A stretch of 64,000 bases of DNA, from contig NZ_ML133523.1 in assembly GCF_003985145.1 (NCBI RefSeq), positions 382,855-446,854 on the forward strand, given 5' to 3'. The position numbers and the translations under genes are program-made. Shown here piece by piece: positions 8,179 to 17,105 of this stretch (position 1 is its first letter; the number at the start of each line of letters is the position of its first letter). The notes under the pieces were generated by a model. It ran no database searches, had not been told where the DNA came from, and was given only the letters and a program-made list of their open reading frames with translations. This DNA is from Rhizobium anhuiense. Its GTDB lineage: Bacteria > Pseudomonadota > Alphaproteobacteria > Rhizobiales > Rhizobiaceae.

Positions 8179-9153
8179 ATGGCGCGCATAATCGACATAA
8201 AGGCAGACAGGCAGGCAGCGATCGAAGCGGCCTCAGCCGCTCTTGCCGACGGCTTTGCCATCGCCATCCCGACCGAGACCGTCTACGGCCTTGCAGCCGA
8301 CGCCACCAATCCTGTCGCCATCACCCGCATCTACGAGACAAAGGGACGGCCGCGTTTCAACCCGCTGATCTGCCATATGGCCGATCTGGCGATGGCCGAA
8401 AAACATGCCGAATTCGACCCGCTCTCGCGGGCGCTCGCTGCGGCCTTCTGGCCCGGGCCGCTGACGCTGGTGCTGCCCCTGAAGCCTGATAGTCCGATCC
8501 ATTCGCTGGCGACCGCCGGGCTCGACAGCGTCGGCGTCCGTGTGCCGGAAGGGTTTGCCGGCGCGTTGATCGCCGCCTTCGGACGGCCGCTCGCAGCGCC
8601 CAGCGCCAATACGTCGGGCGGGATCAGCGCCACGAGTGCCGCCCATGTCGACGCCGATCTCGGCTCGCGGATCCCGTTGATCCTCGATGCGGGCCCAAGT
8701 GCCGTCGGCGTCGAATCGACGATCGTCAAGGCAGAGGGCGGCTGGCTGCGGCTGCTTCGACCGGGTGGACTGGCGGCGCGCGAGATCGAGCGCGTCGCGG
8801 GCCAACCGCTGCTGCGTGCGAAAACGGCCTCGGCGGCAATCGAGGCGCCAGGCATGCTCGCCTCGCACTACGCGCCGGGCGCTTCCGTGCGCCTCAATGC
8901 GACGGCGGTGGAACCCGGTGAAGCGCTGATCGCCTTCGGCAGCGCGGCGGTCTCCGGCGCCAACGGCGCGCGGATCGTGCTTGACCTCAGCCCGCGCGGC
9001 GATCTCGCCGAGGCGGCGGCCAATCTTTTCGACTACATGAAGCGGGCCGATGCCACCGGAGCATCGAGCATCGCCTTTTCGCCGATTCCCGAAGAGGGGC
9101 TCGGCGAAGCGATCAACGACCGCCTGCAGCGGGCAGCCGCACCCCGCGACTGA
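8179..9153 (+). CDS. L-threonylcarbamoyladenylate synthase (TsaC/Sua5)
   Basis: This is a 324-residue protein of the long Sua5 type: a YrdC/TsaC domain at about residues 8-200 followed by a smaller Sua5 C-terminal domain. YrdC-domain marks include Pro-Thr-Glu-Thr-Val-Tyr-Gly-Leu near 31-38, Lys-Gly-Arg-Pro near 56, Pro-Gly-Pro-Leu-Thr near 93 and Ser-Ala-Asn-Thr-Ser-Gly near 141. The enzyme makes threonylcarbamoyl-AMP from threonine, bicarbonate and ATP for the t6A37 modification of ANN-decoding tRNAs. A Gly/Ala-rich linker and a His-Tyr-Ala-Pro motif near 235 mark the Sua5 domain. The next gene follows after 62 bases. Confidence 0.93.
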   Translation: MARIIDIKADRQAAIEAASAALADGFAIAIPTETVYGLAADATNPVAITRIYETKGRPRFNPLICHMADLAMAEKHAEFDPLSRALAAAFWPGPLTLVLPLKPDSPIHSLATAGLDSVGVRVPEGFAGALIAAFGRPLAAPSANTSGGISATSAAHVDADLGSRIPLILDAGPSAVGVESTIVKAEGGWLRLLRPGGLAAREIERVAGQPLLRAKTASAAIEAPGMLASHYAPGASVRLNATAVEPGEALIAFGSAAVSGANGARIVLDLSPRGDLAEAAANLFDYMKRADATGASSIAFSPIPEEGLGEAINDRLQRAAAPRD

Positions 9154-9215
9154 AAGACTTGGATTGGCCCGGACGATCGCTTTGCGGTCGCCTTGAGAAT
9201 GGAGGATCGAGCCCG

Positions 9216-10652
9216 ATGAGCAGCCCCAGCATTTCCACCGAACTGCTCGACCGCTTCGTCGCCATCGTCGGCGAAAAATACGCGCTTCGCGGCGAGGCCG
9301 ACCTGGCGCCGCATCTGATCGAAAACCGCGGGCTCTATCGCGGCTCCTCCCCTCTCCTCCTGAAGCCCGGCTCGGTGGAGGAAGTCTCTGATATCATGAA
9401 GCTTGCGACCGCGACCGGAACGGCGATCGTGCCGCAGACCGGCAATACCGGCCTCGTCGGCGGCCAGACGCCGCGTGCCGGCAAGTGCGATATCATCCTG
9501 TCGCTCGATCGCATGAACAGGATCCGCGATGTCGATCCGGTGGCGAATGTGCTGGTCGCCGATGGCGGCGCCATCCTGGCCGAGGTGCAGAAGGCAGCCG
9601 AGGCGCATGGGCGGCTGTTTCCGCTGTCGCTCGGCTCCGAGGGCTCCTGCCGCATCGGCGGCAATCTATCCACCAATGCCGGCGGCACGGCCGTGCTTGC
9701 CTATGGCAATATGCGCCAGCTCTGCCTCGGCCTCGAAGTGGTGCTGCCAACCGGCGAAATCTGGGACGGCTTGCGCCGCCTGAAGAAGGACAATACCGGC
9801 TACGATCTGCGCGATCTCTTCATCGGCGCCGAAGGCACGCTCGGCATCATCACCGGCGCCGTGCTGAAGCTCTTCCCGCAGCCGCTCGGCCATCAGGTGG
9901 CATTTGCCGGCCTGAATTCGGTCGAGGATGCGCTTGCCCTCTTCAACCTGGCCTCCAGCCTCTGTGGCACCTCGCTCACCGGTTTCGAGCTGATGCCGCG
10001 TTTCGGCGTCGAGATCACCACGCGCCATATCGACGGCGTGCGCGATCCGCTGGATGCCGCCTATCCCTGGTACGTGCTGATCGACATTTCGACCTCGGAC
10101 TCGGCCGAGACGGCGGAGCGGATGATGAACGGCGTGCTGGAACAGGGGTTTGGGGCCGGGCTGGTGCTGGATGCCGCAATCGCCGCCTCCGTGGCGCAGC
10201 AGAAGGCGATCTGGCACATGCGCGAGAGCATGTCGGATGCCCAGAAGCCGGAAGGCGGGTCGATCAAGCACGATGTCTCCGTGCCGGTGTCGAGGATCCC
10301 GCATTTCATGGCCGAGGCCGCAGAAGCGGTGATGGCGGCGATGCCGGGCGCCCGCATCTGCGCCTTCGGCCATATGGGCGACGGCAATATCCATTACAAT
10401 ATTTCCCAGCCGGTCGGCGCCGACAAGGCCGCCTTCATCGCCCGCTGGCGCGAAATGAACCATATCGTGCATGGGCTGGTGCTCGCTCATGGCGGCTCGA
10501 TCTCGGCCGAGCACGGCATCGGTCAGCTGAAGCGCGACGAACTGGCGGCAATCCGCCCAGTGATCGAAATCGAGCTGATGCGCCGCATCAAGCGCGCCTT
10601 CGACCCGGCCAATATCATGAACCCGGACAAGGTCGTCAGCCTCGAGCCGTGA
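9216..10652 (+). CDS. FAD-binding oxidase, GlcD / D-2-hydroxyacid dehydrogenase type
   Basis: This is a 478-residue flavoprotein of the VAO/PCMH family. The FAD-binding half contains Pro-Gln-Thr-Gly-Asn-Thr-Gly-Leu-Val-Gly-Gly near residue 75 and Gly-Gly-Asn-Leu-Ser-Thr-Asn-Ala-Gly-Gly near 150. The C-terminal half has His-Met-Gly-Asp-Gly-Asn-Ile-His near 390 and the Ser-Ala-Glu-His-Gly-Ile-Gly block near 430, typical of D-lactate, glycolate and D-2-hydroxyglutarate dehydrogenases. The start is an ATG with GGAGG about 12 bases upstream. No GlcE/GlcF subunits are adjacent, which favours a stand-alone D-2-hydroxyacid dehydrogenase over glycolate oxidase. Confidence 0.88.
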   Translation: MSSPSISTELLDRFVAIVGEKYALRGEADLAPHLIENRGLYRGSSPLLLKPGSVEEVSDIMKLATATGTAIVPQTGNTGLVGGQTPRAGKCDIILSLDRMNRIRDVDPVANVLVADGGAILAEVQKAAEAHGRLFPLSLGSEGSCRIGGNLSTNAGGTAVLAYGNMRQLCLGLEVVLPTGEIWDGLRRLKKDNTGYDLRDLFIGAEGTLGIITGAVLKLFPQPLGHQVAFAGLNSVEDALALFNLASSLCGTSLTGFELMPRFGVEITTRHIDGVRDPLDAAYPWYVLIDISTSDSAETAERMMNGVLEQGFGAGLVLDAAIAASVAQQKAIWHMRESMSDAQKPEGGSIKHDVSVPVSRIPHFMAEAAEAVMAAMPGARICAFGHMGDGNIHYNISQPVGADKAAFIARWREMNHIVHGLVLAHGGSISAEHGIGQLKRDELAAIRPVIEIELMRRIKRAFDPANIMNPDKVVSLEP

Positions 10653-10667
10653 GGTCGGCGAGACCGG

Positions 10668-10725
10668 CCCTCATCCGGTTGCCGCCATCGACCGGGGTCG
10701 ACCCCGGTAAGGTTAGGGTGAGGGG
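10668..10725. repeat. Palindromic mosaic repeat in a convergent gap
   Basis: A perfect 18-base palindrome ACCGGGGTCGACCCCGGT is flanked by CCCTCATCCGG on the left and GGTTAGGGTGAGGGG on the right. The two flanks also occur, inverted in order, at both ends of the element at 34147-34280, so these are copies of one dispersed rhizobial repeat family with different cores. It sits between convergent genes and could also act as a two-way transcription terminator. Confidence 0.7.
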
Positions 10726-10769
10726 CAGCCATTTGCGCCACTGCCCGCTTTCCTGAAATTACCTTAGAT

Positions 10770-13700
10770 TTACTGCGTGCCGCCGCCGGTCAGGATCTGC
10801 AGTGCCGGCGACTGCTGGGTGGCGTTCTGGACGTCGTACATCGCGGTGAACCGCCGCAGCAGCTTGTCGACCTTCTTCGGATCCTGGAGATCCTCGAGCT
10901 TGACGAAGCGGTTGATGAGATCGGCCTGCTTGGTGACGTCCATGCCCGAGATCTGCGACGGCAGGCTGTAGGCCGTGGTGATGACCTGATAGAGCGCCTT
11001 GTCGCCGAGGATCGAATAGATCGAGGTGATGCTCGGGGCCTTGCGGCTGAAATAGAGCGCCAGGCGAACGCCGTCGTTGGATTCGCCCTCCTGGGTTTCC
11101 ATCGTCTGCTGGACATAGAGCTCCTGGGTGTGCTCCTCGGCCGCCTTGTTCTGGATGGTGCCCATCTTGGCACGGGTCAGATTGCCGTCCTTGTCGAAGT
11201 TGAAGGCGGCGACGATGTCCTTGAAACGGGCATCGGCGGTGGCGTTGAGATAGCTCTTCTTGTCGTCGGGATCGGAGGTGAAGATCTTCTTCAGCGTCGC
11301 CTTGTCGTAGTCCTTCGGGTCAAGATTGTTCGCTTTCAGCACCAGGTCGGTCAGGCGGCTGTCGTCGAGGAAATCGTCGAGCGACTTCACCTTCGCCATG
11401 CCCTTGGCGAAATAGTCGACCTCAGCCGTCGCGTCCTTCGCCGCCTTGTCCTTCACCGGACCGTCCTTCATCAGCATGGTGATATGCGATCTGTAGTCGG
11501 TGGCGTATTTGGCCATGGTCGCGTCGGGCAGTGCCTGGAAGGGTGATGCCGCCTTGCCGTCGGGGCCAAAATTGAAGGCGCGGGCAAGGTTGGTGATGCG
11601 TTCATCCTTGAGCGAGGCGACATAGCCATTCGGGTCGTAGGCATCGCTCGTCAGGATCTTGCGCATCATCGAGCGCGAGACCTCCTGGTCGGTCAGACCG
11701 AAGGCCTGCAGCGCCACATGGAAGAGATCCGGCAGGTTGTCGTTGCCCTTGCTGAAATCAGCCGACGAATTGCTGCGCAGGAAATCATTGACGCTGGTGA
11801 CGTCGGAGAAATTCAGCAGGCTGCTGCTGTCGGCCATAAGCTTCTGGTAGTTGGATAGGACCTCGTCGATCGCCTCGTCGCGTTCGTCGTCGTAGCGCGC
11901 CGCATAATTGTCGTTGGTGGTCTGCGCCTGATCGGCCGTCTGGGCCGAGGTGGCGACGGGAAGCGAGCCGTCGGCAGCGAAATTGAAGTCGGCATTGAGA
12001 TCGGCATGGCCGGCTGCGGCAGCGGCCGTCGCATCGGTCAGGATGCTCTTCAGATCGGCGTCCGAAATATTGAACGGCAGATTGTAGGTGCTCTTCAGGA
12101 AATTGGTGATGGCGCTGTCGGCAAGCAGCTCATCGACATTGCTGATCGTCGACATCCTGGCGGAATAATCATCCGTGCGCGCCGAGGCGGCAAATTTCGT
12201 GCTGCTGATCTGGGACGCCGTCTGCGCAGCCATGCCGTCCTCGAGCGTGCCGTCCGCCTTGAAATTGAAGGCGGCGGCAACGTCGGCATAGGTGCCGGTG
12301 CCGCTCTGATCGGTCAGGATAGCGCGAAGAGCGACATCGTTGACCGTCGACGGGATGCCGTAGGCGTTGCGCACGAAATTGTTCAGCTTCTGGTCGGTCA
12401 GCAACTGGTCGACGTTCGAGATGCCGGCGATGGTCGACTGGTAGTAGACTGCCGCATTGTCGGCCTTGCTGGTGGTGCTGGCGCTTTGCGTCGCCGTCTG
12501 CGAGGCGTAAAGGGTCGCGATCGAACCGTCCGATTTGAAATTGAAGAGGTCGTGAACGTCGCTGTAGCCCTGGGCGCTAGCAGCCGTGCGGTCGACCAGG
12601 AAAGTCCTCAACGTCGCGTCGGAGACGCTGTCTGCGATCTGCATGCTGTTTCTGAGATAGCTGACCGAAACCGCATCCGACATGATGTCGTCGACATTGG
12701 TGACGCTGCCGATCATGCTGTTGAAGTGCGCTGCATTCGCCGCCGACTTGTCGGTGGTCGATTTCCGCTGCGCCGCAGTCTGGATCACGGAACCGTTGAT
12801 CGAGCCGTCCGCCTGGAAGTTGAAGTCGGCATTGAGATCGGCATGGCCCTGGGCCGCGGCATAGGTGGAATCGGTCAGGATGTTCTTCAGGTCGGCATTG
12901 CTGAAACTCGTGCCGAGACCGTAGGCATCCTTGATGTAGCGCGCCAGCACACTATCGGCCAGCAGGGCGTCGACATTGGTGATGCTGCTCGACTGCGATG
13001 TGACGGAATAATAGTTGGTCGTGCTCGATGCGGCCGCCTTCAGACTGTTTGACTGATCGACCGACTGGACGCGCGCCGTGCTCGAGGCCGACCCGTCAGC
13101 CTTGAAGTTGAAAGCATTGTAGACATTGGTAAAGCCCATCAGCTGTGCATAACTGGGATCGGTCAGCACCGTGCGCAGCGCGGCCGCGGTGAAGTCGGCG
13201 CCCATGCTGTAGGCCGTCGTGATGTAGGAAGTCAGGCGCTTGTCGGCGACCAGATCGTCGACATTGGTGATCGTGCCGATCTTCGCCGTGTAATAGGCCT
13301 TGTTGTAGTCCGCCGCCGTCTGACCGACGTAATAGACATCCGAGCCGACCGAATTGTCGATGATGACGGATTGGGAATTCAGGGTGTAGGACTCGATGAC
13401 CGAGGCCTTTTGCGCGGCGGTCTGCGCCGTGCCGTTGACGGTGCCGTCGGCATTGAAGCTGAACTGGGCGGCAAGCGCCTTGTACTTGTCGCCGCCTTGG
13501 GTGTTGACGACGCTCGTGGGGTCGCTGAGATCGCTCGTCAGCACCTGCCGCAGAAAAGTCGTCGACGCGTAGGTCGGATCGATGTTGAAGGTCTTCAGCA
13601 CATAGGTGCGCAGCCGGGTGTTGTTAACAAGGTCGTCGACGCTCTGCACGCTATCGATATTGTTGCTGTAATAGGTGCTCTCGGCGGCCGCGGCCTTGTC

Positions 13701-14099
13701 GGCATCGATGAAGGACTGCTTGTAGAGGCCGATCAGGTCGTCTTCCTGTGCGTCCGTCTGCACATCCTTGGCCGGCGCGTTGAAATTGAAGGCGGCGGCG
13801 AACTCGCGGTAACGCGTATCGGAAAGCTTGTTGGCGTAGCTGTCGGGGTCGGTGAGATCGCTTTCGAGCACCTTCTTCATGAAGGCCTTGGCATAGGTCA
13901 TGTCCTCGAGACCATAGGCCTTCATCGCATAGCTGTAGAGCTTGTAGTCGCCGAGGAAGTCGTCGACGTTTTCGACCTTGTTGATATTGTCGGCGTAGTA
14001 CTGAGCATCCTTCTTGACCGTCGCCTGCGACGCAACCTTGTTGAGGCTGGACGTCATATCCCGCGACAGGATCGTATATGCGAGGGAAGCCGAGATCAT
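10770..14099 (-). CDS. Large multi-repeat DUF1217 protein
   Basis: The product has 1109 residues built from about nine repeats. Each repeat contains a Val-Asp-Asp-Leu/Phe-Leu segment, an Ala-Tyr-Gly-Leu-like helix, an Ile-Leu-Thr-Asp-like helix, and ends in Phe-Asn-Phe-x-x-Asp-Gly. The Phe-Asn-Phe ends fall near residues 104, 213, 330, 426, 518, 611, 705, 841 and 966; a degenerate unit closes the protein. Spacing is about 93 residues in the central units. The N-terminal unit fits DUF1217, known in rhizobia from proteins encoded in flagellar gene clusters. No classical signal peptide or membrane segment is visible, and the sequence is Ala/Ser/Asp-rich, as in extracellular axial proteins. The ATG has AAAAGGG about 10 bases upstream; an in-frame GTG six codons earlier is less likely. 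Function is unknown; no flagellar genes are nearby. Confidence 0.85.
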   Translation of the reverse strand: MISASLAYTILSRDMTSSLNKVASQATVKKDAQYYADNINKVENVDDFLGDYKLYSYAMKAYGLEDMTYAKAFMKKVLESDLTDPDSYANKLSDTRYREFAAAFNFNAPAKDVQTDAQEDDLIGLYKQSFIDADKAAAAESTYYSNNIDSVQSVDDLVNNTRLRTYVLKTFNIDPTYASTTFLRQVLTSDLSDPTSVVNTQGGDKYKALAAQFSFNADGTVNGTAQTAAQKASVIESYTLNSQSVIIDNSVGSDVYYVGQTAADYNKAYYTAKIGTITNVDDLVADKRLTSYITTAYSMGADFTAAALRTVLTDPSYAQLMGFTNVYNAFNFKADGSASSTARVQSVDQSNSLKAAASSTTNYYSVTSQSSSITNVDALLADSVLARYIKDAYGLGTSFSNADLKNILTDSTYAAAQGHADLNADFNFQADGSINGSVIQTAAQRKSTTDKSAANAAHFNSMIGSVTNVDDIMSDAVSVSYLRNSMQIADSVSDATLRTFLVDRTAASAQGYSDVHDLFNFKSDGSIATLYASQTATQSASTTSKADNAAVYYQSTIAGISNVDQLLTDQKLNNFVRNAYGIPSTVNDVALRAILTDQSGTGTYADVAAAFNFKADGTLEDGMAAQTASQISSTKFAASARTDDYSARMSTISNVDELLADSAITNFLKSTYNLPFNISDADLKSILTDATAAAAAGHADLNADFNFAADGSLPVATSAQTADQAQTTNDNYAARYDDERDEAIDEVLSNYQKLMADSSSLLNFSDVTSVNDFLRSNSSADFSKGNDNLPDLFHVALQAFGLTDQEVSRSMMRKILTSDAYDPNGYVASLKDERITNLARAFNFGPDGKAASPFQALPDATMAKYATDYRSHITMLMKDGPVKDKAAKDATAEVDYFAKGMAKVKSLDDFLDDSRLTDLVLKANNLDPKDYDKATLKKIFTSDPDDKKSYLNATADARFKDIVAAFNFDKDGNLTRAKMGTIQNKAAEEHTQELYVQQTMETQEGESNDGVRLALYFSRKAPSITSIYSILGDKALYQVITTAYSLPSQISGMDVTKQADLINRFVKLEDLQDPKKVDKLLRRFTAMYDVQNATQQSPALQILTGGGTQ

Positions 14100-14400
14100 G
14101 AAAAGCGCCCTTTTCACCCAAAATTTCTAAAAGAACGACGAACTGCTGGTGAGCACATTTTGCCATGGAAAGCTTACCTGAGGCTTACTTCTGGATGCAT
14201 CGTTTCAGGACATCGCACCGTTCACCTTCCGGAAACCTTGCCGGATTCGGTTTTGATAACCATCAGAGGAGGCAAAGTTTTCTTAACCGCAATTTTTAAG
14301 CTGTACGGAAGGGCGGGTGCCTATTGTCGGCCATAGAGGACGAAAAGTCCCAAGGAGAAGACCGGAAATCGGCTCTCAGGTAAGACAAGGGTAGAATGAA
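14100..14400. other. Divergent promoter region
   Basis: This 301-base gap separates the divergent DUF1217 and DUF6101-like genes and should hold both promoters. It is noticeably AT-richer than the flanks, with TTTTCTTAACCGCAATTTTTAAGC near 14278-14300 and an AAAATTTCTAAAAG run just upstream of the DUF1217 start. I see no gene, no strong inverted repeat and no clear -35/-10 pair that I would defend. Confidence 0.4.
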
Positions 14401-14967
14401 ATGAACAATCCCGTTATGAAGCCCGCTTGGGCTGGCACGACGTTACGCCTCGATCCGTCCCGCTTTCCCCAGCAGGTCAGCTATGCCATCCATGATTGTT
14501 CGGATGACGTCAGTATCACGATAGACGAACGCGGCGCGGTCCTGCGCAAGGTCCTGCCCTCCAGCGGCCTGCCGCTCTCGATTGCGCTGCCGAAGCGCGT
14601 CTTCCAGGGTGTCGCCGCCCGCGCCATCGACCATGGCGACGGCGAAGTCACCGTAACGCTCGAGCTCCACCACGCCGATCCGGAGCTCTGCATTCCGCTG
14701 CTCGTCGCCCATGATCTCAGCGACATCGCCGCCGACTGGCGCAACTGGTCCGAAGCCTTCCGCATCCCGATGCTGATGGTCGAAGCCGACGGCGTCGCGC
14801 GTCCGCTCGAAGAGCATATCGGCGCCTTGCGCACCAGCGACATCAAGCCCCGCCGCCGTCATTCCTACTTCGCCAATCGCCGCCCGCGCTTCCTCGTGCG
14901 CCGCACCACCGGCCGGCTGGGTGTCGCGATGAAGATCGAAGGTAAGGAAATCATCGCCCGCAACTGA
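14401..14967 (+). CDS. Conserved hypothetical protein (DUF6101-like)
   Basis: This 188-residue protein is of unknown function. It has no signal peptide or membrane helix. The N-terminal two thirds look like beta-strand-rich sequence with alternating charged and hydrophobic residues; the C-terminus is strongly basic (an Arg-Arg-Arg-His stretch near 150, then several Arg pairs). I recall such proteins in Rhizobiaceae under DUF6101. It is followed by a clear terminator hairpin, so it is probably the last gene of its transcript. The start ATG has no strong ribosome site; a second ATG five codons on is possible. Confidence 0.7.
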   Translation: MNNPVMKPAWAGTTLRLDPSRFPQQVSYAIHDCSDDVSITIDERGAVLRKVLPSSGLPLSIALPKRVFQGVAARAIDHGDGEVTVTLELHHADPELCIPLLVAHDLSDIAADWRNWSEAFRIPMLMVEADGVARPLEEHIGALRTSDIKPRRRHSYFANRRPRFLVRRTTGRLGVAMKIEGKEIIARN

Positions 14968-15016
14968 ACAAAAACGCGACAATTCCATTCGGGAACGTCG
15001 CTTCGGAACCATTTTG

Positions 15017-15040
15017 AAACCCGGCGCCCGCGCCGGGTTT
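15017..15040. terminator. Bidirectional Rho-independent-type hairpin
   Basis: The sequence AAACCCGGCG-CCCG-CGCCGGGTTT forms a perfect 10-base-pair stem with a 4-base loop. A-rich and T-rich stem ends give a short U-tract on both strands. It lies between the convergent DUF6101-like and ubiA genes and probably serves both. Confidence 0.85.
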
Positions 15041-15062
15041 ATCGTTTCATGCATCGTCCCAT

Positions 15063-16031
15063 TCAGGGAATGGCGAAGAGCAGCGAGACGAAGAGGCCGA
15101 AGAAGATGATCAGGCCGACGCGGTTGTTCGATTTGAAGAGCGCCAGGCATTGCGCGGCATCGTCGATATCGAGCCGGACGATCTGCCAGGCGAACATGCC
15201 GGCGGCGCCGAGCAAAGCCAGAAACGCGATGAGATTGGCGTCGGCGAGCAGAAAAGCGATGAACATCAGCACCAGCGTCAGCCCATAAAGGCCGATCAGC
15301 CATTGCCGCGTCCTGTCGCCGAACAGCCGCGCGGTGGAGCGGACGCCGATCAGCTCGTCATCCTCCTTATCTTGATGCGCATAGATCGTGTCGTAACCGA
15401 TCGTCCAGGCGACGGAGGCGGCATAAAGCAGGACGGCAGCGAAGGAGAGACCGCCGAAAATGCCGGCCCAGCCCATCAATGCGCCCCAGGAAAAGGCAAG
15501 TCCCAGGTAGAATTGCGGCCAGTCGGTGAAACGTTTGGCGAAGGGATAAAGCGCCACGATGCCAAGCGAGAGCACGCCGAGAAAGACGGTAAACCAGTTG
15601 AACTGCAAGAGCACGAAGAGGCCGACCAGCGCCTGCAGGCCGATGAAGATCTTCGCCCGGCGGCGGGTGACGCGGCCGGAGGGGAGCGGACGCGACCGCG
15701 TGCGCGCCACTTCCATGTCGATCTCGTGGTCGACGAGATCATTATAGGTGCAGCCGGCGCCGCGCATGGCGACCGCGCCGATGAAATAGAGAAACAGGTG
15801 AGACACCAGCACGCTGCCGGAATAGATCCCCTCGCCGATCGCCGCATTGGCGGCAAGGGTCGCCGACCAGAAGCACGGCCACATCAAGAGCTGCCAGCCG
15901 ATCGGGCGATCCCAGCGCGCAAGCTGCGCATAGGGCCAGAGCCATGCCGGCAGGATCCGGTAGACCCAGTTATCGGAAGGTGCGTCGGAAACGCGGTCGT
16001 GGAAGTCGCCAGTATCGTGCATGCCGCTCAT
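15063..16031 (-). CDS. ubiA: 4-hydroxybenzoate polyprenyltransferase
   Basis: This is a 322-residue integral membrane prenyltransferase with about eight or nine hydrophobic helices. The first Asp-rich motif is Asn-Asp-x-x-Asp (Tyr-Asn-Asp-Leu-Val-Asp near residues 96-101). The second is in the Tyr-Asp-Thr-Ile-Tyr-Ala-His-Gln-Asp-Lys-Glu-Asp-Asp segment near 213-225, which is typical of UbiA. It attaches the polyprenyl tail to 4-hydroxybenzoate in ubiquinone synthesis at the inner membrane. The tail substrate would come from the polyprenyl diphosphate synthase at 38-39 kb. Length is within the usual range, slightly extended at the N-terminus. Confidence 0.94.
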   Translation of the reverse strand: MSGMHDTGDFHDRVSDAPSDNWVYRILPAWLWPYAQLARWDRPIGWQLLMWPCFWSATLAANAAIGEGIYSGSVLVSHLFLYFIGAVAMRGAGCTYNDLVDHEIDMEVARTRSRPLPSGRVTRRRAKIFIGLQALVGLFVLLQFNWFTVFLGVLSLGIVALYPFAKRFTDWPQFYLGLAFSWGALMGWAGIFGGLSFAAVLLYAASVAWTIGYDTIYAHQDKEDDELIGVRSTARLFGDRTRQWLIGLYGLTLVLMFIAFLLADANLIAFLALLGAAGMFAWQIVRLDIDDAAQCLALFKSNNRVGLIIFFGLFVSLLFAIP

Positions 16032-16181
16032 CTAGCGGCGGGCCGCCGATCCGGTCAAGAAGCGATCATTGCGCTGCTGCTCGCCATTCCCTCGACCGGA
16101 ATCGATCCGGGGGTGAAATCATGCGGCGATTCAAAGCGTTACGGCGTCGTTGCGCGCCTGAACGACGCGCAGTGCCGTCCC

Positions 16182-16994
16182 TCACTGCAGAGAGAAATTG
16201 AACTTGTAGGTCGCTGAAACGCCGATCAGCAGCTGGTTCTTCGAGCCGCGTTCGCGCACGAGGCTGCTGTCGGCGGCGGGACCGGCCAGCCGCTTATATT
16301 CGAGGAAGGAACTTGCCTGGAGGTTTTCCGTCGCCTTCCAGGTGAGCGCCGTGCCGGCGCCATAGGACTGGATGCCCGACGAGGGCTTATAGGGATCAAG
16401 CCCGCTTGCCGCCGCCTGCCTGGCGTTGACGCCGTAATAGGCGTCGTAATAGCCGCTGGTGGCGAAGGTCGCGCGCGGGCCGCCTGATAGCTGCAGGTCG
16501 GGCGCGATATCGGTGAAGGCGTCGACGGCGAGATCGGCGACGACGCCGTCATGCGCGCGGATGCCCTGGCGGACTTCGGCACGGGCGCGCAGGAAATCGG
16601 TCGGGTAGACTTCGACAAAACCACCGGCTTCGGCGCCCCATTTGACCTTCTTCATGCCCTTCAGCTCGTTGCCGTCGCCGTCATCGCGCGACGGGACGAA
16701 CCTGCCGACGATACCGGCGCGGAAGGCGCCCTTGTCGATGAGGGCGAAGGAAGGATTGTCGTTGCGCGAGGAAAAGCGCGGCCCGGCGCCCTGGCGGCCG
16801 ACCGAGATCAGCGGGCTGAATTTGAATTCATTATGCGACGAGCCTTCGAATTTCGGCGCGGAGAAGCCGGCAACGCCGACGCTCAGATACCAGTCGCCGG
16901 ACCAGAAGTGCTGGCCGCTTTCCTGCGCGGCTGCCGAACCAAAAGAAAAAAGGGCAATGGCCAAAGAGATCGATACGACTGATCGATGAAACAC
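16182..16994 (-). CDS. MipA/OmpV family outer-membrane protein
   Basis: The product is about 270 residues with a signal peptide (hydrophobic core Ile-Ser-Leu-Ala-Ile-Ala-Leu-Phe near residues 7-16, cleavage after Ala-Ala-Ala). The mature part has amphipathic beta strands and ends in Tyr-Lys-Phe-Asn-Phe-Ser-Leu-Gln, a typical outer-membrane barrel terminus. The Ser-Pro-Leu-Ile-Ser-Val-Gly-Arg block fits MipA/OmpV proteins, known as MltA-interacting scaffolds or osmotically and stress-regulated outer-membrane proteins. The preferred start is a GTG with TGGAG seven bases upstream; an ATG nine codons earlier (17021) would put uncharacteristic residues before the signal peptide. Confidence 0.82.
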   Translation of the reverse strand: MFHRSVVSISLAIALFSFGSAAAQESGQHFWSGDWYLSVGVAGFSAPKFEGSSHNEFKFSPLISVGRQGAGPRFSSRNDNPSFALIDKGAFRAGIVGRFVPSRDDGDGNELKGMKKVKWGAEAGGFVEVYPTDFLRARAEVRQGIRAHDGVVADLAVDAFTDIAPDLQLSGGPRATFATSGYYDAYYGVNARQAAASGLDPYKPSSGIQSYGAGTALTWKATENLQASSFLEYKRLAGPAADSSLVRERGSKNQLLIGVSATYKFNFSLQ

Positions 16995-17105
16995 GTCCGC
17001 ACTCCAGAAAACGCAAAACAAAAGCCGCGGAGGCGGCGCTCACTTCATTTATCCGGATCTCGTTACCCCAATGTTAACCACGGCAACGAGGGAGGCGATC
17101 GTACA

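Noticed and set aside
11979..12848. Regular repeats considered as a CRISPR-like array
   Set aside because: Repeats are in frame, about 280 bases apart and protein-coding; spacers are not of CRISPR length.
12006..13052. Plus-strand frame inside the DUF1217 gene
   Set aside because: It mirrors the repeats of the real minus-strand protein and has no independent family features.
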